Shown here piece by piece: positions 44,745 through 53,000 of a stretch of 64,000 nt of DNA (its first letter is position 1; every line of letters begins with the position of its first letter). Origin of the DNA: a bacterium (GTDB lineage: Bacteria > Myxococcota_A > Bradymonadia > UBA7976 > UBA1532); assembly GCA_030427205.1 (NCBI GenBank), contig JAUHXC010000023.1, positions 1-64,000 of the forward strand, in the 5' to 3' direction. The notes beneath the pieces were generated by a model. That model ran no database searches and was not told the origin of the DNA. It saw nothing but the letters and a program-made list of their open reading frames with translations. A program made the position numbers and the translations under genes.

Positions 44745-45437
44745 ATGAACGGCATGACGGCATACCGGCGCGGGTCGATGGCGCTGCGGACGCGGGCGCT
44801 CGTCGCCGGGCTGCTGGCGCTCGCCGCGTGGTCGGGCGGCGCGCTCGCGGCGGGCGGCGACTGGCAGTCGTCCATCGACTGGCGGGCGACAAAAGACCGC
44901 GGGACGGCGGCGCTCGAACAGAGCCACTTCGCGCAGGCGCTCAGCCTCTATCGCGAAGCGGTGCTGATCCAGCAGCGGGCCCATCGGGCCGAGCGCGCGG
45001 TGCTGGCGTTCAACATCGCCCTCACCCACCTCAGGAGCGGGCGCATCGACCTGGCGTGGCAGCGCTTCTCGCGGCTGACCGACCAGCTCGATCACCCGGC
45101 CGTGGCCCGCGCTGCGCTTGCCGAGATCGAGAAGCTGCGCGAAAAGCACGAGGCCCTGCCGCGGCTGTCCGTCGACTGCGAGTCGGGCATCGAGATGCGG
45201 GTCGCTGCGGCGGAAGGTCAGGTGCTCACCGCCGGCCCCGACGGGTGGGTCGCGTGTGGCGGAGCGGGCAACGCCTGGAGCGAGCGGGTCCGGCCGGGGG
45301 ACTACATCATCCGGGTTCGGGCCGGCAGCCACCGCGGCGCCTTCGAGCTGAACATGGCCGGCACCGATCAGCACCACCACGTGTACATCCCGCCGACGAC
45401 GGGCGGCGCCATGTGCGCTGGCAGCCCCCGGGGTTGA
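44745..45437 (+). CDS. Periplasmic TPR-like protein downstream of the kinase
   Basis: A 230-aa exported protein starting at ATG behind GAGGGGGCG, ten bases after the kinase stop. The signal peptide ends near residue 36 (GGALAAGG). Residues ~45-140 are helical in a TPR-like pattern (DRGTAALEQSHFAQALSLYR, AVLAFNIALTHLRSGRIDLA). The C-terminal ~90 residues form a beta domain with two cysteines (LSVDCESGIEM, GDYIIRVRAGSH), reminiscent of PEGA-like modules. It is probably in the kinase operon and may contact the kinase's periplasmic tail; that link is inferred. Confidence 0.75.
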   Translation: MNGMTAYRRGSMALRTRALVAGLLALAAWSGGALAAGGDWQSSIDWRATKDRGTAALEQSHFAQALSLYREAVLIQQRAHRAERAVLAFNIALTHLRSGRIDLAWQRFSRLTDQLDHPAVARAALAEIEKLREKHEALPRLSVDCESGIEMRVAAAEGQVLTAGPDGWVACGGAGNAWSERVRPGDYIIRVRAGSHRGAFELNMAGTDQHHHVYIPPTTGGAMCAGSPRG

Positions 45438-45464
45438 TCGCCTCGGCTGCGCGCCCCGAGCGGA

Positions 45465-46682
45465 TCAGCGGTCGCGCTCGACGCCCTCGACCCGGGTGCG
45501 GGTGATCCAGGGCCGCTCGGCGTCGCAGACCGTCTCTTCGACGGCGCCGTCGGGCAGCGGTCGGCTCGAGTAGCGATAGTGCGCCAGGGCGTCGGGCTGC
45601 GCCGCCAGCAGCGCGCGGCGAGCCTCGCGGTCGACGGCCCAGGCCAGCAGGTCGAGGTCGAGCCGCACCAGGCCGGTCATCGCGCCCAGCTCGGCGAAGT
45701 CGTCGGCGTCGAGCGCGCAGCCGCGCAGATCGAGCCGGCGGATGCCCAGCCCGCGCAGGTGCACCAGCCCGCCGCCGATCGTATCGTTGCGCAGCGCCAG
45801 CGCCAGCGCCCGCGGGGTGCGGCCGGTCTGCAGCGCCATCAGATCGCTGCCCGCCAGACCCGGGCAGTCGGAGACATCGAGCCAGTCGAGCCGGGGCAGC
45901 CCCGCCACCAGGGTCAGCGCGCCGCCGTCGAAGCGCCCGCTGCCGCGCACCGCCAGCCGCTCGAGGTGACGCAGTTGCGCCAGCTCGAGCGCGTGCGGAT
46001 CGCCGTCGATCTCCAGCCGTCGCAGCCCCTCGAGCCGGCTGAGCCCGGTCAGCGGCGCCGGGCTGGCGACGCTCAGCGCCTCCAGGCCGGTCAGCGCGGC
46101 CAGGCGCCCGTCGACGTCGGTGGCGCCCCGCAGATCGAGGTGGCGCAGCACCGGCCCGCCGAAGCGATCGACGACCAGACCCGCCACCGGGCCCGCGGCG
46201 TGCACCGCCAGCCAGCTCACCCGCTGCGCATCGAGCCGCCCGAGCCACGGGGCGGGATCGGCGACGCGCAGGCTCACCCGGTCGGGGCCGGGCCAGCCGT
46301 CGAGCGCGGCGGCGGCGTCGGCCGGCGGGTCGAAGAGGCCGAGGCCGCGCAGTCCGTGCTCGGCCAGCGGCTTCAGGTCGGCGGCCGAGAGGCGCGTCGG
46401 GTCGACGAGGTGCAGCGACCGCAAGCCGGGGAACGCCGCGCGCAGCCGCGGCCAGAGATCGGCGAGGCCGTCGGCGTTGAGCAGCCGCAGCCGACGCACG
46501 GTGGGCAGCGGCGGGCCGTCGAGCGCCGCGGGGTCGTCGATCATCGCCGTCAGCTCGGCGAGCCCCGGCAGGTTGCGCGCGAGGCGATCGAGCACCTTGG
46601 GCTGCAGCAAGCCGGCGTCGATGCGCGCCGTATCCGACGGCAGGGCCGCGAGGTGGTTGAGAGAGGGCTGCGCGCTGTGCAT
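45465..46682 (-). CDS. Leucine-rich-repeat protein
   Basis: A 405-aa protein without a signal peptide. Residues ~55-345 contain repeated ~22-24-residue LRR units such as LPTVRRLRLLNADGLADL, FPGLRSLHLVDPTRLSAADL, LTGLEALSVASPAPL and LGIRRLDLRGCALDADDFAE. This implies a curved binding surface. The C-terminal ~55 residues are not repetitive. It stands between a kinase operon and a LysR gene on opposite strands and has no obvious partner, so I infer protein binding only. Confidence 0.75.
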   Translation of the reverse strand: MHSAQPSLNHLAALPSDTARIDAGLLQPKVLDRLARNLPGLAELTAMIDDPAALDGPPLPTVRRLRLLNADGLADLWPRLRAAFPGLRSLHLVDPTRLSAADLKPLAEHGLRGLGLFDPPADAAAALDGWPGPDRVSLRVADPAPWLGRLDAQRVSWLAVHAAGPVAGLVVDRFGGPVLRHLDLRGATDVDGRLAALTGLEALSVASPAPLTGLSRLEGLRRLEIDGDPHALELAQLRHLERLAVRGSGRFDGGALTLVAGLPRLDWLDVSDCPGLAGSDLMALQTGRTPRALALALRNDTIGGGLVHLRGLGIRRLDLRGCALDADDFAELGAMTGLVRLDLDLLAWAVDREARRALLAAQPDALAHYRYSSRPLPDGAVEETVCDAERPWITRTRVEGVERDR

Positions 46683-46745
46683 GGCGACGGCTCCGGCCTA
46701 CGATGTCCCGACCATCATCTCCCGTTCGGCACGGGGAGGGAATCG

Positions 46746-47720
46746 ATGCGACCCACACCGGCTGATCTGGCCTCGCTGGCCACCCTCGACGCGCTGCTGC
46801 AGACCAGCAGCGTGACCCGGGCCGCCGACCGCCTCGGCCTGTCGGTGCCCGCGGTCAGCCACGCCCTCGCCCGGCTGCGCGCGCGGCTCGACGACCCGCT
46901 GCTCGTGCGCGCCGGGCGGGGCATGGTGCTCACCCCGCGCGCCGAGGCGCTCGCCCCGCGGGTGCGCGAGGCGGTGGCCGCCACCGAGCGGGTCTTCGTC
47001 GAGCCGGCGGCGTTCGACCCGGCCCGGCTCACCCGGGCCTTCGCGCTCAGCGTCACCGACTACGTGCTGGTGGTCTTCGGGCCCGTATTCGAGCGGCGGG
47101 TGCGCGATCAGGCCCCGCAGGTCGACCTGCGCTATCTGCCCAACGCGGTCGACGACGGCGAGCGGCTGCGGCGGGGCGAGACCGACCTCGCCGTGGGCAT
47201 CTATCGCGACCTGCCGCCCGAGCTGCGCACGCGGCCGGTGATCACCGATCGACTCGTCTGCGTCGTGCGCGCCGGGCACCCCGTCGGCGATCGGCTCGAC
47301 CTGCAGCGCTACGTCGCCCTCGAACACATGCAGATCGCGCCCCGCGGTCGCCCCGGCGGCTATGTCGACCGGCTGCTGGCCGAGGCGGGCCTCGAGCGGC
47401 GGGTCTCGCGGGCGGTGCCCTATTTTCAGGTGGCCCTGGCGATGGTCGCCGCGAGCGACGCGGTGCTCACCGTCTCCGAGCGCATCGCCCGCATCGCCGC
47501 GCCGACGCACGGGCTGCGCATCCTCGAGCCGCCGCTCGACCTCGCGCCGTTCGCCCTCAGCCTCGTCTGGCACCCGCGGTTCGACGGCGACGCGGGCCAC
47601 CGCTGGCTGCGCGAGCAGTTCGCCGCCGCCAGCGCCGAGCTGGACGGCCGCACCCATCCGCAGGCCCGCAATCGGCTCGACCGCGACGACCCCACCGGCG
47701 GGCCGCGGCGCAATCGCTGA
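46746..47720 (+). CDS. LysR-family transcriptional regulator
   Basis: A full-length LysR protein of 324 aa behind GGGGAGGG. The N-terminal helix-turn-helix reads SSVTRAADRLGLSVPAVSHA, followed by the usual LARLRARLDDPLLVRAGRGM and a periplasmic-binding-type effector domain (VDLRYLPNAVDDGERLRRGE, DLAVGIYRDLPPE). The first gene downstream encodes a DJ-1/PfpI-family protein and is separated by a perfect inverted repeat with T-N11-A spacing, so this regulator probably controls it and the following oxidoreductase gene. Confidence 0.92.
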   Translation: MRPTPADLASLATLDALLQTSSVTRAADRLGLSVPAVSHALARLRARLDDPLLVRAGRGMVLTPRAEALAPRVREAVAATERVFVEPAAFDPARLTRAFALSVTDYVLVVFGPVFERRVRDQAPQVDLRYLPNAVDDGERLRRGETDLAVGIYRDLPPELRTRPVITDRLVCVVRAGHPVGDRLDLQRYVALEHMQIAPRGRPGGYVDRLLAEAGLERRVSRAVPYFQVALAMVAASDAVLTVSERIARIAAPTHGLRILEPPLDLAPFALSLVWHPRFDGDAGHRWLREQFAAASAELDGRTHPQARNRLDRDDPTGGPRRNR

Positions 47721-47728
47721 GCGCGTAC

Positions 47729-47743
47729 TTGCACAGGGTGCAA
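47729..47743. promoter_or_regulatory. Perfect inverted repeat, LysR-type box
   Basis: TTGCACAGGGTGCAA has two perfect 6-bp arms around a 3-bp centre, and T47730 to A47742 are separated by exactly 11 bases, the T-N11-A spacing of LysR operators. It lies nine bases after the LysR stop and ~80 bases before the DJ-1/PfpI gene, the expected place for an activation site. Confidence 0.6.
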
Positions 47744-47823
47744 CGTGTCTTTCGATCGTGTTCGGTTGTCGCAAGCCGAGTCGATGCCCATCCTCGAACG
47801 CAACCCCAACCGCGGAGGATGAC

Positions 47824-48561
47824 ATGGCGCACGGCGAGAGGCAGAACGCAGGCAAGCGCATCTTGATGGTGGCGGCCAACCCGTCGACCTCGACGGTCAC
47901 CGGCTGGCCGGTCGGCTTCTGGTGGGCCGAGCTGACCCACCCGTATCAGGTGTTCGCCGAGGCCGGCTACACGGTCGAGATCCGCAGCCCCGAAGGCGGG
48001 CGGCTGGTGGCCGACGGCTATAGCGACCCCGAAGACCAGAGCGGCTACTCGGCCCACGACTTCGTCAGCCTGGGCTTCAAGCACTCCAAGGCCCACGCGG
48101 CGCTGCTCGAAGACACCCAGAGTCTCGACGGCGTCGAGCCGGCGGATTACGACGCCATCTTCCTGGTGGGCGGGCAGTCGCCGATGTTCACCTTCCGCGG
48201 CAATACCGCGCTGCAGACGCTGGTGGCGGCGTTCTACGAGGCCGGCCGCCCGACGGGGCTGGTCTGCCACGCCACCTGCCTGCTGCTCGAGGCGCGGCTG
48301 TCCGACGGCGAACTGCTGGTGAAGGGCAAGAGCTGGACCGGCTTCGCCAACAGCGAGGAGCAGTTCGCCGACAGTTTCGTCGGGCAGCGCCTGCAGCCGT
48401 TCTGGATCGAGTCGGAGGCCCGCGACCTGCCCGGAACGCATTTCATCGTCGAGCAGGCCTTCCGCCCGTTCGCGGTGCGCGACGGCCACCTGATCACCGG
48501 CCAGCAGCAGAACTCGGGGGCCGCCGCCGCCCGGCTGCTGGTCGAAGCGCTGGGCCGCTGA
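47824..48561 (+). CDS. DJ-1/PfpI superfamily protein (Hsp31-like)
   Basis: A 245-aa protein starting at ATG behind CGGAGG. The class I glutamine-amidotransferase-like fold is evident: KRILMVAANP at the first strand, the acidic nucleophile-elbow partner in TVEIRSPEGG, YDAIFLVGGQSP, and the nucleophile elbow GLVCHATC with Cys148 followed by His149. The family includes Hsp31/YajL-type chaperones and glyoxalase III. Length and FWWAELTHPY agree with the Hsp31-like branch. It lies between LysR and an NADP-binding protein gene, suggesting a stress or detoxification role for reactive carbonyls. Confidence 0.88.
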   Translation: MAHGERQNAGKRILMVAANPSTSTVTGWPVGFWWAELTHPYQVFAEAGYTVEIRSPEGGRLVADGYSDPEDQSGYSAHDFVSLGFKHSKAHAALLEDTQSLDGVEPADYDAIFLVGGQSPMFTFRGNTALQTLVAAFYEAGRPTGLVCHATCLLLEARLSDGELLVKGKSWTGFANSEEQFADSFVGQRLQPFWIESEARDLPGTHFIVEQAFRPFAVRDGHLITGQQQNSGAAAARLLVEALGR

Positions 48562-48585
48562 GGCCGGCCACTCACGGAGGGGTAC

Positions 48586-49203
48586 ATGCAGATCGCGATC
48601 ATCGGCGCCGGCAACGTCGGCCGGGCGCTCGGGCAGGGCTTCGCCCGGCTGGGGCACGGGCTGATCTACGGGGTGCGCGACCCCAAGGCCGAGAAATACG
48701 CCGAGCCGCCCGTACCCAGCGCCCGGGTGGCGACCGTCGCCGACGCCGGCGCGGCGGGCGAAGTGGTCGTCCTGGCCACCCCCTGGGCCGGCACCGAGTC
48801 GGCGGTCACCGCGCTCGGCGACCTGGGCGGCAAGCCGCTGCTCGACGCCACCAACCCCATCGGCCCCGGGTTCGCCCTGACCGCCGGGCATACCGACTCG
48901 GGCGGCGAGCAGGTGGCCCGCTGGGCGACCGGCGCCCGGGTGGTCAAGGTGTTCAATACCATCGGCGCCGACAATATGAGCGCGCCCGACTACGGGCCGA
49001 ATCGCGCGTTCATGCCGGTGGCCGGCGACGACGAGGCGGCCTGCGCGGTGGCGGTGGGGCTGGCCGATGGGCTGGGCTTCGAGGCCACCCGCATCGGCGG
49101 GCTGGCCAAGGCCCGGCTGACCGAGCCGCTGGCGATGCTGTGGATCGGGCTGGCGATGAGTTCGAAGGACCGCCGCGTCGCGTTCGGCCTGCTGCGCCGC
49201 TGA
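48586..49203 (+). CDS. F420-type NADP-binding oxidoreductase
   Basis: A 205-aa protein, 24 bases behind the DJ-1/PfpI gene with ribosome-binding site GGAGGGG. The N-terminal Rossmann motif IAIIGAGNVGRALGQGFARL is followed by VVVLATPWAG and DATNPIGPGF, the pattern of the 'NADP oxidoreductase, coenzyme F420-dependent' family. Many members in bacteria without F420 use other acceptors, so the true partner is unknown. It is probably in one transcript with the DJ-1/PfpI gene under the LysR regulator. Confidence 0.88.
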   Translation: MQIAIIGAGNVGRALGQGFARLGHGLIYGVRDPKAEKYAEPPVPSARVATVADAGAAGEVVVLATPWAGTESAVTALGDLGGKPLLDATNPIGPGFALTAGHTDSGGEQVARWATGARVVKVFNTIGADNMSAPDYGPNRAFMPVAGDDEAACAVAVGLADGLGFEATRIGGLAKARLTEPLAMLWIGLAMSSKDRRVAFGLLRR

Positions 49204-49231
49204 TCGGCGCTGCCCACGGCACGAACGGCCG

Positions 49232-49858
49232 TCAGAAGGTCAGCCCGCCGCCTATGGTCAGGAAGCGCACCTCGGCGGGCAGCTCGACGCCGTGCCAGTC
49301 GGCCTTCGAGCGCCACTCGGTGCCGTCGCCGCGGTGGTGCACATAGGCGGTGTCGAGCGCGATGAGCGGCTGGTAGAGCCCGAACCACTCGATCGAGAAG
49401 AAGAACGGCCCCAGGTTCCACTGGCTCAGCGCGCCGATCTCGATGCCCAGGTCGGTCGCCTCGCCGCCGGTGTAGCCGTGGCAGTCGTCCCAGCAGAACC
49501 AGTCCGCCTCCCAGAACGCCGGATCGATGGAGAAGTGGCGCAGCCGCGGGCCGGCGCGCAGCCGCACCGCGTCGGTCTCGGGGAACCAGGTGAACAGCAC
49601 CGATCCGCCGCCCGCCGCCAGCCCGGCGAGCGGGTCGAAGGCGCCGTCGAAGCTCAGCTCGACGCCGTAGTCGTCGTCGACCCGGAAGCCGATGGTGCTG
49701 CGCACGGTGAGGCTGACGGTGTCGTTCTCGATGCCGGTGAAGCCGCCGAGGCCCGAGGCGCCCTCGAGCCAGAGGGTCTCGCCGAAGTCCCAGTCGGCGT
49801 GCGCCGCGGCGGGGGTGGCCAGGGCGAAGAGGGCGAGCAGCAGGCTGTGCAGCTTCAT
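49232..49858 (-). CDS. Exported beta-rich, probably outer-membrane protein
   Basis: A 208-aa protein with a signal peptide (MKLHSLLLALFALATPAAAH, cleavage after ~AHA). The mature part alternates short strands with aromatic residues (GLGGFTGIENDTVSLTVRST, WNLGPFFFSIEWFGLYQPL) and ends in GGGLTF. The terminal Phe is the usual final residue of an outer-membrane beta-barrel. Two cysteines in WFCWDDC could form a disulfide. No specific function can be read. It is convergent with the oxidoreductase gene. Confidence 0.7.
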   Translation of the reverse strand: MKLHSLLLALFALATPAAAHADWDFGETLWLEGASGLGGFTGIENDTVSLTVRSTIGFRVDDDYGVELSFDGAFDPLAGLAAGGGSVLFTWFPETDAVRLRAGPRLRHFSIDPAFWEADWFCWDDCHGYTGGEATDLGIEIGALSQWNLGPFFFSIEWFGLYQPLIALDTAYVHHRGDGTEWRSKADWHGVELPAEVRFLTIGGGLTF

Positions 49859-50021
49859 GGCGCGGCTCCGGATGCGGGTGACGCGGCCGAAACAATGCAT
49901 CGGCCGTGCCATGCGCCCGCGCGCCGTCACCCGGGCGTCCGCGGGCGGCGGTGTCCACCGGGGTTCACGATCGAGCGCGGCGACCGTGACCGCGGTTCAC
50001 GGGTGTGCCGCAGACGCGCGG

Positions 50022-53000
50022 TCACGGCCGGTAGAGCGAGACGGGCGTCACCGTGCGGCCGGCCGGCCCGACGAGCGTCACCGCCACCGGCAGCGGCCCG
50101 ATCGTCACCGTGCACGGCGGCGGCGCGTCGCCGGCGCACGGCCCCAGGCGCAGGCGACACTGGCCGCTGATGGCCGGCTGCAGCGCGCCGGCGGAGACGC
50201 TCAAGCCATCACACGCGCCGGGGGTCTCGGCGACGCAGGCGACGACCCGGGCCGCCGCGCCCAGGCCGCCGGTGGCCGCCAACCCGGCGTCGACGGCGCT
50301 GCACGTCGTCGCGTCGCACGCGCTCGTCGACACCTCGACCGCGCCGGCCAGGGTCAGATCGAGGGCCGCCTCGACCGTCAGCGCCACCGTCACCCGCGCC
50401 CCCGGCCCGGCCAGCTCGACCTCGCGGGCGAGGCCGTCGAGCGCGCCGTTCAGCCGGGCGACGCGCCGCCAGCCGGCCCGCGCCTCGACCGCGCCGCCCG
50501 CCGTACGCGCGCCGCCGCCGCAGCAGTCGCGCCGCTCGCCGGCCACGTCGAAGCGCAAGGCCTCGCCAAAGGCCGCGACGAACGGCGGATGCCGCGCCAG
50601 CAGCAGCTCGACCCGATCGAGGACGGCGGTCAGCGGCCGTTCGAACAGCGCGCCGTCGGGCGCGAAGGCGGCGACCGGCGGCCCCTGCCCGACGCAGCGG
50701 CCGGCCACGCAGGCATCGTCGGTGGTGCACGCGTCGCCGTCGTCGCAGGCGGCCGGCGGAGCGTCGTCGGTCGTGCAGACGCCGTCGCGGCAGAACGAGA
50801 ACCCGCACGCCGCGTCGCCGCAGGGGGTATCGTCGGCCACGGGCACCGCCGCGCAGGCCCCGGTCTCCGGGTCGCACGCCGCCGCCAGGCACGGATCATC
50901 CACCGCCGGGCAGGCGACGCCGCCAGCGACGCAGGCCCCGCCGCGGCACGCGCCGCACGGGTCGTCGGCGCAGCGGGCGCCGTCGGGCCGCGGCGTCTGC
51001 ACGCAGCCGACCGCCGGATCACAGGCCCCGATGGTGCAGCCGTCGGCCGGACACTCGACCGCCGCCCCGGAGCAGACGCCCTCCACGCAGACCGTATCGG
51101 TGGTGCACGCGTCCCCGTCGTCGCAGCGGGTGCCGTCGGGCGCGGCCTCTTCGACGACGCAGACCCCGGCCACGCAGCGGGCGGTGCGGCAGCCATCGCC
51201 GCAGTCGACCGCGTCCAGCGGCGCCTGCACGCAGCGCCCATCGACGCAGCGGCCGGCGGTGCACGGGTCGCCGTCGTCGCAGCTCGCCGGGCAGCTCGGC
51301 GCCGGGGGCAGCGTGGCGACGCCGTAGATGCCGGCGCGGGCCGGTCCCATGCCGTCGTCGGTGCACAGCCGCAGGCCCAGCGCGGGATCATCGACCGCGG
51401 TGGCGGTGCCCAGGCGGCCCCAGCGGCCGTCGACCCGCGCCACGATGTCGCGCACCGCGCCCGCCTCGACCCCCAGCGCCGGCAGGCACAGCGCGCCCGC
51501 CGGCTCGCCGAGCACCGCCGTGGTCAGCGCGGGCACGGCGCCGTCCGGCGGCGGCACGTCCGACGCGCGGACCACGCCCCAGCCCTCGGCGCCGTCGAGG
51601 CTTGCTCCGGCCAGCGTCGCGATGCGCGCCGGCGCCTCGGTCACCGCCGGCACCGCCGGCAGGGTCCACGGGCCGATGTCGGCGTCGACGCCCGGCCGGG
51701 CGAGCACGGAGCGCATCTCGGCGAAGCGGCCGGGCGCCTCGACCCCGATCATCACCGCGCCCGGCGGTACGTCCAACGCGAAGCGGCCCGCGCCGTCGCT
51801 GGTGGTGGCCAGCGCCGGGCCCTCGGCCAGCGCCGCGAAGACCGTCAGCCCGGCCAGCGGCGCATCGCTCTCGTCGATCAGCCGCCCGACGACCCGCGTC
51901 GCCCCGTCCGCCGCCGCCTCGGCGGTGGCCAGCAGCGGGGTCTGCGCGTCGCCCACCGTCGCCCGCAGGGTCACCGGACCGGGCACCACCGTCGGCACCA
52001 CCAGCCGCACCCGGCCGTCCGGCCCGCTGAGCTGCGCCCCGTCGAAGTCGACCCCCTCGACCGCGCTGATCGCCACCGGCGTATCGCTGACCGGGTTGCC
52101 GAAGGCGTCGGTCACCCGCAGCGTGAAGCGCAGATCGTCGCCGGCGGTCACCGCCTGCCGCTGCCCCGCCGAGATTACGACCGACGTCGCCGGACCGGGC
52201 AGCGCCGCGGGGGCGAAGGTCACCTGCCCCAGCGCCGGGCCGCCGTCCGACCCGCGGACCCGCACCCGATGCGCGCCGTGGCCCGCGCGGCCGCCCAGCG
52301 TGAAGCCGACCCGGGCCAGGCCGGCCGCGTCGGTGATCGCGTTCACCGCCCGCCCCTGCGCCGGAAAAGCGTCCAGGCGCCCGTCGCCGCCGATCACCTC
52401 GAAGGTCAGCTCGGCTCCGACGAGCGGCTCCCCGTAGACGTCGCGCGCCAGCACCACCAGCGGCGCCGGCAGCGGCGCGCCGACGATGCCCCGCTGATGC
52501 AGCCCGCCGACCCGCAGCAACGACTGCCCGCGCCGCTCGACCCGGCGCACGTCGATCTCGGCGCTGCGCCGGTTGCCCACCGCGTCCTCGACCACGACGG
52601 CCAGCGTATTGGCCCCGATCTGCAGCGCCACGTCCCGGGCGGCGAAGCCATCGGCGACGACCGCCGCCGGCCGGCCGTCGACCCACACCTGCACCGGGCC
52701 GTCCGCCGCCCGGTCGACCACCCGGCCGAGCACGTCGACCTGCGAGCGATCGTGCAGCCCGTCGGCGGCGTCGCCGACGACGGTGAACCAGGGCGCCTCG
52801 ACGTCGCGCACGACGGTGATCGCCGTCGCCCGCCGCGCCGCCACCGCCGCGATCAAGTTCGGACCCGGCGCCAGCGGCACGTCCACCGCGAAGCGCCCGT
52901 CGACGACGTCCGCGAGCACCCCGCCGACCTCGATCCGGGCCCCGTCGCCCTGCGCCGCGCTCGCTCGGCCCACCACCCGCACCGTGCCCTCGCCGACCAC

